Shown here: positions 56,236 through 64,000 of the stretch, in pieces
Layout: each line of letters starts with the position of its first letter
Numbering within the stretch: position 1 is the stretch's first letter
NCBI GenBank assembly: GCA_029212885.1
Contig: JARGPC010000002.1
Coordinates: forward strand, 104,474 to 168,473
DNA from: Coxiellaceae bacterium
Lineage (GTDB): Bacteria > Pseudomonadota > Gammaproteobacteria > Coxiellales > Coxiellaceae
Direction of reading: 5' to 3'
DNA: 64,000 nt
Made by a program: the position numbers and the translations under genes
Notes under the pieces: model-generated
Databases searched by the model: none
Told to the model about the DNA's origin: nothing
Seen by the model: only the letters and a program-made list of their open reading frames with translations

Positions 56236-57932
56236 CTCACATAACGATAAGGCAAATACTGCGGTGACCACATGGTTTCATCGACTAATTGTTCGACTGT
56301 TTTTTGCGGATTGATAATCGCCAACCCTTCTTCGATTGCTTGCTTTGCAACAGCAATACCAATGGCGCGTGATAGTTCTTGTGCGCGTTCGAGTTTGGGT
56401 AGCAGGCGATAAGGATGTGTGAGTTTAATATCACTTAAGGCTTTTGACGCGGCCATTAACATTTTACTGGTAAGGCGTGTTGGTTTAACAGCAATAATGC
56501 CTAAGCCAATTCCTGGAAAGGCAAAGTAATTATTGCATTGACTAATCGGATAGGTTTTACCGTCGTATTCAACATCATCAAATGGGCTGCCAGTGGCAAT
56601 ATAGGCTTTACCTTTAGTCCACTCTAATAGATCACTTGGTTTGGCTTCGCATTTTTCGTTGGGGTTAGATAGCGGTAAAATAATGGGGTGTTCAACGTGT
56701 TTCACCATTTCTTTAATGATGGGGTCGCTGAATGCGCCGGATACGGCTGAGCAACCAATTAGTATAGTGGGCTTGACGTGCTTGATTACATCCATTAAAC
56801 CAATGTTCTGTGCGTCATTAACGCCCCACTGGTCAATCTCTGCTGCGCTACGACAAAACGGGCGTTGTGCTTCTGTGGTTTCATCGATAACGTATTCAGT
56901 TAATAGTCCTGGGCGGTCAAGTAACCAAAAGCGTTGATGTGCAAAGTCTTCGCCAATCTCTTCTTTTATGGCGCGGTAAATGCGATCAGTAACGCCCATG
57001 CCAGCAGAGCCTGCGCCAAACACCACGATGCGTTGGTCTTTGAGTTCGCCGCCTGTTTTTTTAAGTCCACTCATTAAAGCAGCTAATGCGACTACGCCTG
57101 TTCCTTGAATGTCATCATTAAAACTGCAAATGGATTTGCGATATTCTAATAGGTGACGAAAGGCATTGGTGCGGCCAAAGTCTTCCCAGTGTAAATACAC
57201 GTCAGGGAATATTTTTTTAACGGCGGCAACAAAGCAGTCTATGAATTCATTGTATTCTTTTCCGCTAATGCGTGGGTTATGCCAGCCAAGATACATCGGG
57301 TCATCGAGTAGGGCTTGGTTATTGGTTCCTGCATCTAGCATGACGGGTAAAGTGTTCATTGGGTTTATACCTGCAAAAGCGGTATAGACCATGAGCTTTG
57401 CAATAGGAATAGCCATCGCGCCAATGCCTTGATCGCCAATGCCTAAAACACCTTCGCCGTCGCTGGTTACGATTAAGCTAATGTTAGGGTTGGTGCGATT
57501 CCGTAGAATCTCTTCAATGCGGTACCGGTCGGGGTATGAGATATAAAGACCACGTGGTTGTTGAAAGCGTTTGTGATAACTTTGTACGGCATTACCAACG
57601 ATGGGTGTGTAAATTGTCGGTAACATTTCTTGCAGATGTTTTTCAATAAGGTAATAAAAAAGCACTTGGTTGGTGTTGAGTAGTTGGTTTAAGAATATAT
57701 TGCGATTTAATACATTTTCACAGGCTTGATATTGCAGATAAGCACGCTCCGCTTGTTCTTCCAGTGTTTCGATGTGTGGTGGTAATTTGCCAAGTAAATC
57801 GAACTCTTCACGTTCTTCTGCACTAAAGGCGGTGCCTTTGTTGAGTTGTGAGATGCTTAATAAGGCTTTGCCTGAAAAAGAGGTTTCTACCCTTTTTTGG
57901 CCGTTGTCGGAAATAAGGCGGTATGTCAGCAT
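56232..57932 (-). CDS. maeA: NAD-dependent malic enzyme
   Basis: A 566-residue enzyme converting malate to pyruvate and CO2. It has the tyrosine region YTPIVGNAVQSYH, the malate/metal region LPVMLDAGTNNQALL, HWEDFGRTNAF, NDDIQGTGVVALAAL and the NAD-binding GAGSAGMGV. Length matches E. coli MaeA (565). Monocistronic. It would link C4-dicarboxylate or amino-acid use to pyruvate. Confidence 0.95.
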   Translation of the reverse strand: MLTYRLISDNGQKRVETSFSGKALLSISQLNKGTAFSAEEREEFDLLGKLPPHIETLEEQAERAYLQYQACENVLNRNIFLNQLLNTNQVLFYYLIEKHLQEMLPTIYTPIVGNAVQSYHKRFQQPRGLYISYPDRYRIEEILRNRTNPNISLIVTSDGEGVLGIGDQGIGAMAIPIAKLMVYTAFAGINPMNTLPVMLDAGTNNQALLDDPMYLGWHNPRISGKEYNEFIDCFVAAVKKIFPDVYLHWEDFGRTNAFRHLLEYRKSICSFNDDIQGTGVVALAALMSGLKKTGGELKDQRIVVFGAGSAGMGVTDRIYRAIKEEIGEDFAHQRFWLLDRPGLLTEYVIDETTEAQRPFCRSAAEIDQWGVNDAQNIGLMDVIKHVKPTILIGCSAVSGAFSDPIIKEMVKHVEHPIILPLSNPNEKCEAKPSDLLEWTKGKAYIATGSPFDDVEYDGKTYPISQCNNYFAFPGIGLGIIAVKPTRLTSKMLMAASKALSDIKLTHPYRLLPKLERAQELSRAIGIAVAKQAIEEGLAIINPQKTVEQLVDETMWSPQYLPYRYVS

Positions 57933-58056
57933 GCTTAACCTATTGATTATATTTTCAAAAAGTACGTTACGTTATGTAGTATAGGCCAATCATAGGGGGT
58001 ATGGTCAGTATTTGCAATGCCGTTCTGGTTTTACATAATGCCATATGGCATGGAGC

Positions 58057-58896
58057 TTAGTCAGTACTGGAGCGATCAAAGCCGTTGTTATCACTAACGC
58101 CCACATCATCGTTACTGACTAAATCATCATTCCAGGGCAGGTGGCGGTAGGGTGCTGCATCGGCAACAGGGAAGATAGGGTATTTAATGATATTAAAATA
58201 AGGTGAGTAATCGAAATCACAGGGTGCGCATAGCTTTGAGTTGCGGTGAATAAACTCAACGGTGTGGTCGTCTTTTGAGCGAACCAACGGAATGATAGGG
58301 AATTTTACTGAAATAAAAGCTTGGGCAATCATTGCAGAGCAAATATCTTGCGTGGTTTTATCTGTGCGTTTTTGGAATAAGCTGGAGTGCCAATGTTTGG
58401 GGATAAAGCGACTACTGAGTAAGAAGCGCCCGAGATCAAAAAAGTGGCGCACATCATAGCTGCCACCCAGGTGTGCAATGGTATAAGCAATCACGCGTTG
58501 CACATCGATATGTGAAATGCCGCTGGGTCTACAAATTCGAATATGTTCATCACGGTATACATTAATGCTGCTAAGGTAATTGCTTTTACCAAGCATGCTT
58601 TCGACAATGAGCTGGTCGGCAACTTTGCCTTTGTAGTTAGCGGTAACTAATGCGCGCAACTTAGGGTCTTCAATATCATGTAAGCGACCAATGTATAATG
58701 AGGCGTGTGTCCATGGGCTTTGCGTGATGCGTTTGATAATGCGAGAGATGCGATTGCGGCCTTCGACTAATAGGACGTCACCCGGGCGCACTTCTTGAAT
58801 AACGCGATCGAAGTCACACAGGTGTGAACGGTGACTTTTGATGTCTCTCATCAAGTAGTCACTGATTTTATCGAATAAATATTTACCCAGTCCCAT
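58057..58896 (-). CDS. YiiX/YebB-like permuted papain-fold (NlpC/P60 superfamily) protein
   Basis: A 279-residue protein with PGDVLLVEG, a histidine in SPWTHASLYIG and the cysteine in DICSAMIAQAF. This is the His-before-Cys order of the circularly permuted NlpC/P60 group to which YiiX belongs. These enzymes hydrolyse amide or thioester bonds, sometimes of lipids or cell-wall peptides. The start is ATG 58896, with AGGA 6 nt upstream. No signal peptide. The C-terminus is Asp-rich. Substrate unknown. Confidence 0.8.
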   Translation of the reverse strand: MGLGKYLFDKISDYLMRDIKSHRSHLCDFDRVIQEVRPGDVLLVEGRNRISRIIKRITQSPWTHASLYIGRLHDIEDPKLRALVTANYKGKVADQLIVESMLGKSNYLSSINVYRDEHIRICRPSGISHIDVQRVIAYTIAHLGGSYDVRHFFDLGRFLLSSRFIPKHWHSSLFQKRTDKTTQDICSAMIAQAFISVKFPIIPLVRSKDDHTVEFIHRNSKLCAPCDFDYSPYFNIIKYPIFPVADAAPYRHLPWNDDLVSNDDVGVSDNNGFDRSSTD

Positions 58897-58926
58897 AAGG
58901 CGTCCTAGTTGCAAGAAGACCTGTGT

Positions 58927-60300
58927 TTATTCTAGCGCGATATCAGTTAGTTTGCTCGCTAAACCGATGTAATTTTCGGGGGTTAGTTCCGATAAGCGCT
59001 TTTTTGCATCAGTCGGGATGTCCAGTTGTTTAATTAACTGCCAAAGGTCTTTTTGTTGTATGGCTTGACCGCGTGTTAAGGCCTTTAATTGTTCATATGC
59101 GTCAGCAACACCGTAGCGACGCATGACGGTTTGAATGGCTTCGCCGAGCACTTCCCAGCTTTGATTCAGGTCGGCTGACATGACTTTTGCTTGCGGCTGT
59201 AATTTTTTTAGGCCTTTCAATAGTGATTGATAAGAAATCATACAGTAGCCGAATATTACACCAAGGTTACGTAAAACAGTTGAGTCGGTGAGGTCGCGCT
59301 GCCAGCGTGATATGGGTAGTTTATTGGCCATATGATTTGCTAGTGCATTAGCGAGTCCGAGATTACCCTCGGCATTTTCAAAGTCAATCGGGTTTACTTT
59401 GTGTGGCATAGTTGATGAGCCCACTTCGCCTTTGATTTGTTTTTGGCTAAAGTAGCCTAGGCTAATATAGCCCCAAATATCGCGACTTAAATCCATAAGG
59501 ATATTGTTAATTCTTACCAGGCTGTGCATTAATTCGGCCAAAGCATCGTGCGGTTCGATTTGTGTGGTATGACTATTCCAGTCGACTTTGAATTTTTCAA
59601 CAAATTGTTTGCTAATCGATAGCCAATCGCAATCGGGGTAAGCGACATGGTGGGCATTGAAGTTACCAACGGCGCCGTTAAATTTTGCTAATAATGGTGT
59701 TTCTTTAAAGTTTTTATAGTCACGTTTAAAACGGTGCAACACATTAGCTATCTCTTTACCCATCGTTGTTGGTGATGCGGTTTGGCCGTGCGTACGTGAG
59801 AGCATGGGCATATCGCGGGTTTGTTTGGCTAGTTGGGCGAGTGTTTCGCGTAAGACTAGAAGGGTGGGTGACAGTACTTGAATGCGCGCCTCATGCACCA
59901 TCAGTGTATAAGCTAGGTTGTTAATATCTTCTGATGTACAGCCAAAGTGGATAAATGGAATGAGCGGTTCTAGTTCACCGTTGGTGCTGAACTTTTGTTG
60001 TAAAAAATATTCGACCGCTTTGACATCATGATTGGTGGTTTTTTCAATGTCCTTAATCGCCTCTGCGTCAGCCGATGAAAAGCCAGTAATCATTTTTTCC
60101 AGTGCTTTTTCACCTTCAGCTGTTAAGCTGGGCACATCTGGGATATTGGCAGCTTCACTGAGGTGTATTACCCAATGTATTTCAACTAAGGTACGGTAAT
60201 AGATAAGGCCGTATTCACTCATGATAGGGCGTAAATCATCACTTTTACTGCAATAACGGCCGTCGATGGGTGAAAGGTTGGTCAGAGGTGTATGCTGCAT
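58927..60300 (-). CDS. purB: Adenylosuccinate lyase
   Basis: A 457-residue enzyme acting twice in purine synthesis (SAICAR to AICAR, adenylosuccinate to AMP). It has SPIDGRYCSKS, the TNHDVKAVEYFL block and the catalytic signature GSSTMPHKVNPIDFEN. Length and sequence pattern match the E. coli type. Divergent from the DegT gene. Confidence 0.96.
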   Translation of the reverse strand: MQHTPLTNLSPIDGRYCSKSDDLRPIMSEYGLIYYRTLVEIHWVIHLSEAANIPDVPSLTAEGEKALEKMITGFSSADAEAIKDIEKTTNHDVKAVEYFLQQKFSTNGELEPLIPFIHFGCTSEDINNLAYTLMVHEARIQVLSPTLLVLRETLAQLAKQTRDMPMLSRTHGQTASPTTMGKEIANVLHRFKRDYKNFKETPLLAKFNGAVGNFNAHHVAYPDCDWLSISKQFVEKFKVDWNSHTTQIEPHDALAELMHSLVRINNILMDLSRDIWGYISLGYFSQKQIKGEVGSSTMPHKVNPIDFENAEGNLGLANALANHMANKLPISRWQRDLTDSTVLRNLGVIFGYCMISYQSLLKGLKKLQPQAKVMSADLNQSWEVLGEAIQTVMRRYGVADAYEQLKALTRGQAIQQKDLWQLIKQLDIPTDAKKRLSELTPENYIGLASKLTDIALE

Positions 60301-60393
60301 GTTGTTCTCATCATTAGCTATAGAAAATTGCTAACATTGTATATTGCTTTCGGTTTAGGGTACACTCTGCGCATCATATATATAGAGGCTCGG

Positions 60394-61473
60394 ATGAAAT
60401 ATTTAGATTTAGCAACCGATAATGCACGCAGCCAGACGGCTATCGAAAAGAACATCAAGGCGGTAATGGCGCACGGCCGTTATGTGCAGGGTCCAGAATT
60501 GGCCAATTTAGAGCAGCAGCTGTCTAGTGTGGCTGATGTTCAGCATGCTTTAGGCGTGTCTAGTGGTACGGCTGCTTTGCATATTGCGCTGTTGGCGCTG
60601 GGTATTGGTCCGGGTGATGAGGTGATTACTTCACCGTTTAGTTTCTTTGCCAGTGCTGAAGTGATTGTGTTAACGGGGGCGACCCCAGTATTTGTTGATA
60701 TCGATCCGCGTACCTACAACATGGATCCTCAGTTATTAGCCGCTGCGATTACCGAGAACACCAAAGCCATTATGCCGGTCAGCATGTTTGGCCAGCCAGC
60801 TGATATGGATGCGATTAATGCTATCGCCGCCGAATATAAACTTCCTGTGGTTGAAGATGCCGCGCAAAGTTTTGGTGCGACCTATAAAGGCAAGCCATCC
60901 TGCGGTTTAACGACGATTGCTTGTACGAGCTTTTATCCAACTAAGCCTTTGGGTGCGATGGGTGATGGTGGTGCCTGCTTTACCAATGATGATGCGCTCG
61001 CGGAAAAAATGCGTTTAATCCATAATCACGGTCAGTCGGGTCATTATCATCATACCTGTATTGGTATGAACTATCGCATGAACACCATGCAAGCAGCTGT
61101 TCTGTTAGCAAAGCTTGAAGACTTCCCCTATGCAATAGAGCGACGTCGTGCCGTGGCGGCGATGTATAACCAAGCATTGGATGGTGTTATGCCATCACCC
61201 TATATTATCGATGGTTGTGAAAGTGTGTATGCACAATACACCATCCGCTCGACTGAGCGCGATGCCTTACGTGAGCAATTACAGGCATTGGATATTCCCA
61301 CCGCAATTCATTACCCATTAGCGTTGCATTTGCAGCCAGCGATTGTGCCGTATATTCCAGCGGGCTTAAGTTTTCCGCAAGCGGAGCGCGCAACAGCGGA
61401 AGTGATGAGCTTACCGTTTTATCCTCAGATGACAGCGGATGAAGTGGCGGCAGTGGTTAAGGCGCTGCAATAA
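60394..61473 (+). CDS. DegT/DnrJ/EryC1-family aminotransferase
   Basis: A 359-residue PLP enzyme of the sugar aminotransferase family, which makes amino-sugars for surface polysaccharides. The PLP lysine is K184 in FYPTKPLGAMGDGG. SSGTAALHIALLALGIGPGDEV is the usual cofactor phosphate-binding region, and VEDAAQSFGA holds the PLP-ring aspartate. The start at MKYLDLATDN has GAGG about 5 nt upstream. TTGTAT (60337-60342) and TACACT (60361-60366) form a plausible promoter. No other sugar genes are adjacent. Confidence 0.9.
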   Translation: MKYLDLATDNARSQTAIEKNIKAVMAHGRYVQGPELANLEQQLSSVADVQHALGVSSGTAALHIALLALGIGPGDEVITSPFSFFASAEVIVLTGATPVFVDIDPRTYNMDPQLLAAAITENTKAIMPVSMFGQPADMDAINAIAAEYKLPVVEDAAQSFGATYKGKPSCGLTTIACTSFYPTKPLGAMGDGGACFTNDDALAEKMRLIHNHGQSGHYHHTCIGMNYRMNTMQAAVLLAKLEDFPYAIERRRAVAAMYNQALDGVMPSPYIIDGCESVYAQYTIRSTERDALREQLQALDIPTAIHYPLALHLQPAIVPYIPAGLSFPQAERATAEVMSLPFYPQMTADEVAAVVKALQ

Positions 61474-61604
61474 AGCGCGACCAGATACAAAAAATTATTA
61501 ATATATACTGATAATTCAATATTGTTATGAATTGCCTTTTTTGTTACTATGCGCTCGAGTAAAAAATAAACAAATATAACTATAACTATAAAGAGGGTAT
61601 TAGT

Positions 61605-61997
61605 ATGAGTAGAGCGCCACGATTGGATCTAGAACAGTTAAAGATAAAAAGACGTCAGCTATATGTTCTTACGGGCGTAACTGCAGCTGGTTTTTTGGGT
61701 TTAGTTGTTGCTTGTGTATTGGCTGTTACTTGCGCGAATACATGTAGCGATTCACGTTCTATGGATAAAAATACCAAGGGCTTAGCAATTTTTGGTGTAG
61801 GGTTGTGGTCAGCTTTGATTGGTACTATTACGGGCTATTTTGCGAATAGAGTGCATAGCGATATATTTTATGGCGGTTATACATCAGTGTTTTGTGGTAA
61901 CACACAAGTAGCACCAGAGGGGGTATTACCAGAAGCTCCTGAGGGTGGGGTGTCAGATACTTCGGAGTCGGTTCATACGCCTGTTGTTCGTGTTTAA
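61605..61997 (+). CDS. Small two-span membrane protein with Pro/Glu-rich tail
   Basis: A 130-residue unknown with two hydrophobic segments (about residues 18-40 and 60-85) and a C-terminal tail rich in Pro, Glu, Ser and Thr. AGAGGG lies about 8 nt before the ATG. Its layout, but not visible sequence, matches the genes at 14116 and 41846. No family recognised. Confidence 0.62.
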   Translation: MSRAPRLDLEQLKIKRRQLYVLTGVTAAGFLGLVVACVLAVTCANTCSDSRSMDKNTKGLAIFGVGLWSALIGTITGYFANRVHSDIFYGGYTSVFCGNTQVAPEGVLPEAPEGGVSDTSESVHTPVVRV

Positions 61998-62070
61998 TTC
62001 CATATTGCTTTGCAATTTTGTGGCGGGGCAATTAAGATAAAAAATTACCACTCTGCTAGGGACGGCATAC

Positions 62071-63276
62071 ATGCAAAAGCACCACCACTACACGTTGAAA
62101 ATCGTCATCGGTATGGTTCTCGGTATTATTGTTGGCTTGTGTTTGCAATATGTGCCGTGGTTAAGTGGTATTCAAAACATTCTGAGCGTTGATATCTTCG
62201 GTGTGCTGGGTCAAATTTTTATCCGCTTAATGAAGATGCTGGTGGTGCCGATAGTGTTTGTATCGCTAGTGTGTGGTGTGACTAATTTAACCAATATTCG
62301 TTCGCTGGGTAATATCGGTATTAAAGCCATTGTGTTGTATTTATTCACCACAGCTGTGGCGATTTCACTTGCTATTTTTTGTGCTGATATTTTTCAGGTG
62401 GGTGAGGGTTTAAATGTAAAGCCGGTGTCAGACTTTGTGATGAAACAAGCGCCGTCGATTAAAACCGTGTTATTAAATTTATTTCCAGTTAATCCAATGA
62501 ATGCGTTAGCCGAAGGCAATATGCTGCAGATTATTGTGTTTGCCTTATTGCTGGGTTGCGCCATGGTATTGGTCGGAGATAAATCGAAAAAACTCTCCGA
62601 TGTTTTTGACTCAGCCAATGAAGTATTAATGAAACTTATCATGGTGATTATGGAGTTGGCCCCTTATGGTGTGTTCTTCTTATTAGCCAGTTTATTTACG
62701 CGTATGCAATTGGTGGATGTTGTGCAGCTGTTAGGCTATTTCGCCACGGTGATTGTTGTTTTAATTTTACAATTTTTGTTTGTTTATAGTGCAATCTTAT
62801 GGGTGCTTACTCGCAAGAGTCCGATATGGTTTATGCGCGGTATTTATCCGGCGATGTTATTTGCCTTCAGTGTATCATCGAGTAACGTGTCGATTCCGGT
62901 AACCTTACAAACGGTTAAAGAGCGTTTAAAAGTAAAGCCAGCGGTGGCTTCTTTTGTTGTGCCGTTAGGTGCCACGATTAATATGGATGGTACAGCAATT
63001 ATGCAGGGTGTAGCCACGGTATTTATTGCTCATGCTTATCATATTCCATTAGGTATCGGAAGTTATCTCACGGTAATCGGCATGGCAACGCTAGCTTCTG
63101 TCGGTACAGCGGGTGTGCCAGGTGTGGGTTTGATTACATTAGCAATGGTGTTGGAACAAGTAGGCTTGCCGGTTGAAGGTATCGCATTAATTATTGGTGT
63201 GGATCGTTTGTTGGATATGGCGCGTACTGCGGTTAATGTAGCGGGTGATGCTATGGTATCGGTAATTGCCGCCTAG
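62071..63276 (+). CDS. Dicarboxylate/amino acid:cation symporter (DAACS family)
   Basis: A 401-residue transporter of the GltP/GltT/DctA family for glutamate, aspartate or C4-dicarboxylates. The transport-site motif NMDGTAIMQGV is present, with the helical hairpin SSSNVSIPVTLQ and the later GVPGVGLITLAMVLEQVGLP. AGGGACGG precedes the ATG by about 6 nt. Amino-acid uptake of this kind, together with malic enzyme, suits an organism feeding on amino acids. Confidence 0.93.
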   Translation: MQKHHHYTLKIVIGMVLGIIVGLCLQYVPWLSGIQNILSVDIFGVLGQIFIRLMKMLVVPIVFVSLVCGVTNLTNIRSLGNIGIKAIVLYLFTTAVAISLAIFCADIFQVGEGLNVKPVSDFVMKQAPSIKTVLLNLFPVNPMNALAEGNMLQIIVFALLLGCAMVLVGDKSKKLSDVFDSANEVLMKLIMVIMELAPYGVFFLLASLFTRMQLVDVVQLLGYFATVIVVLILQFLFVYSAILWVLTRKSPIWFMRGIYPAMLFAFSVSSSNVSIPVTLQTVKERLKVKPAVASFVVPLGATINMDGTAIMQGVATVFIAHAYHIPLGIGSYLTVIGMATLASVGTAGVPGVGLITLAMVLEQVGLPVEGIALIIGVDRLLDMARTAVNVAGDAMVSVIAA

Positions 63277-63297
63277 ATTATTAAGCGGCTTTTTTTG
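63268..63297 (+). terminator. Rho-independent terminator overlapping two convergent gene ends
   Basis: GCCGC (63268-63272) and GCGGC (63285-63289) can pair, followed by seven T (63290-63296). The stem begins in the last codons of the symporter gene, and the T-run is part of the last codons of the convergent Lys-rich gene. Confidence 0.7.
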
Positions 63298-63583
63298 TTT
63301 CTTTATCTGTTTCTTTGTCGGCTTTTTTAACAACAGGTTTTGCTTTGGCATTTGCCGCCTTTGCTGCTTGCATCTCTTTGAATTTTTTAATACCCATTTG
63401 CGTTACTGATTGAATTTGATTAGCAGCTGTTTTAATAACTTTGCTGGCAATGGCAATAGTGGTGGGGTTAACAACTTTTTTATAGGCGGTTTGTGCATGA
63501 TTCATCGCGTTATTTATCGTGCTAGTGCCGCTGTCTTTAGAACCTTCTGATTTAGCTGCTTTTTTTTCTTTTGTGTCGCTCAT
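63281..63583 (-). CDS. Lys/Ala-rich small basic protein
   Basis: A 100-residue protein with Lys/Ser-rich N-terminus, a helical middle (residues 22-75) and a Lys/Ala tail (AKAKPVVKKADKETDKETKK) reminiscent of histone H1-like proteins. AGGA is about 9 nt before the ATG; an ATG 15 codons earlier lacks this signal. It has a PmrA-like promoter. It could be a nucleoid protein, a phasin-like protein or a secreted DNA-binding factor; no family is secure. Confidence 0.7.
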   Translation of the reverse strand: MSDTKEKKAAKSEGSKDSGTSTINNAMNHAQTAYKKVVNPTTIAIASKVIKTAANQIQSVTQMGIKKFKEMQAAKAANAKAKPVVKKADKETDKETKKAA

Positions 63584-63618
63584 GGTAATGAATTCCTGTA
63601 ACTTATTAATCTGTAGAT

Positions 63619-63651
63619 AGAATATCATTTGACCATTAAAAAAGCCTTAAC
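63619..63651 (-). promoter_or_regulatory. PmrA-box-like promoter of the Lys-rich gene
   Basis: On the minus strand half-sites GTTAAGGCT (63651-63643) and TTTAATGGT (63640-63632) have an 11-bp period. They are followed after exactly 7 bp by TATTCT (63624-63619). Confidence 0.58.
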
Positions 63652-63747
63652 GATTTGGGTATAGCGCTTAAAGGCAGTTTTTTAAAATCTCAGGTCTAGC
63701 CATCATTTTTTTCTGTGTTATAGTGAGGCGATTAACAGGGAGTAACC

Positions 63748-64000
63748 ATGAACATTGATAAAAAAGTAGCCGTTATCACTGGTGGCGCTTCTGGCATGGG
63801 TGCAGCCAGCGCTATTCAACTCGCCAAGCAAGGTGCACAAGTTGCACTATTAGATATGAATCTGGATGGAGCACAGTCACTGGCTGAAGAGCTGGGTGGT
63901 ATAGCTGTCGCTTGTGATGTTAGTGATGCAGACAGCACTGATGAGGCATTGCAAACAGTAGTAAAGCAATATGGTGAAATACATGTAGCGGTTAATTGTG
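63748..64000 (+). CDS. Short-chain dehydrogenase/reductase (3' end cut by window edge)
   Basis: The first 84 codons of an SDR. The NAD(P)-binding motif is TGGASGMG, the following acidic residue is in LLDMN (favouring NAD), and ACDVSD is present. GGGAG lies 7 nt before the ATG. The start resembles 3-hydroxyacyl-CoA dehydrogenase type 2 proteins, but the catalytic Ser-Tyr-Lys residues lie beyond the window. Confidence 0.88.
   Translation, partial: MNIDKKVAVITGGASGMGAASAIQLAKQGAQVALLDMNLDGAQSLAEELGGIAVACDVSDADSTDEALQTVVKQYGEIHVAVNC

Overview
The window is one continuous piece of a gammaproteobacterial chromosome. Housekeeping genes (valS-holC, lptF-lptG, prfC, rlmB, folE, lepB, purB, ubiC, pabA/pabB, malic enzyme) are interleaved with transporters and with about a dozen orphan genes. 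No tRNA, rRNA, CRISPR array, prophage or complete insertion sequence was recognised. The orphan genes include proteins with motifs of host-directed effectors: a CX5R phosphoinositide-phosphatase-like loop, a papain-like Cys/His/Asp set and a clan-CD His/Cys pair. Several have a promoter whose box looks like the PmrA box of Legionella and Coxiella. This suggests a host-associated member of the Legionellales or a close relative; that is inference, since no secretion-system gene lies in the window.

Layout. 1-3.9 kb: an OPT-family transporter cut by the left edge, an IscS-like cysteine desulfurase, an IscU-like scaffold that has lost all three ligand cysteines, and an HPP membrane protein. 4.0-7.2 kb: two tandem paralogous multi-span membrane proteins, each behind its own PmrA-like promoter. 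7.3-19.1 kb: cbpM-cbpA-lepB, a secreted protein, rlpA (with a His-to-Ser change at the active site), rlmB, an MFS carrier, folE, a HIT protein, the emrAB pump and holD-rimI. 19.0-23.4 kb: a 570-residue candidate cysteine protease and the chorismate-using genes ubiC, pabB and pabA. 23.5-30.8 kb: an RND efflux pair, a YheT hydrolase, a half-size EamA carrier and a GMC oxidoreductase. 30.8-33.6 kb: three orphan genes in one operon, two of them paralogs.

33.9-42.4 kb: a fatty-acid desaturase with a coiled-coil tail, a clan-CD peptidase-like protein, a class II amidotransferase, an MFS carrier, the 926-residue CX5R protein and a small membrane protein. 42.4-47.9 kb: valS-holC diverging from lptF-lptG. 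48-51.9 kb: a secreted beta-propeller protein, a LysR regulator, and a two-gene unit made of a secreted protein and a 51-residue peptide. 52-56.2 kb: prfC, a Bcr/CflA carrier and a Xre-RES toxin-antitoxin pair. 56.2-64 kb: malic enzyme, a YiiX-like papain-fold protein, purB, a DegT aminotransferase, a small membrane protein, a dicarboxylate/amino-acid symporter, a Lys/Ala-rich small protein and an SDR cut by the right edge.

Intergenic palindromic elements built around GTCATCCCGG occur at six loci. At three of them the left arm is repeated in tandem, and one element supplies the end of pabB. The main proposal is that five promoters share one layout, two 9-bp half-sites on an 11-bp period followed exactly 7 bp later by a -10 element. 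They tie the tandem membrane pair, the two protease-like proteins and the Lys-rich protein into a candidate PmrA-type regulon of effector-like genes.
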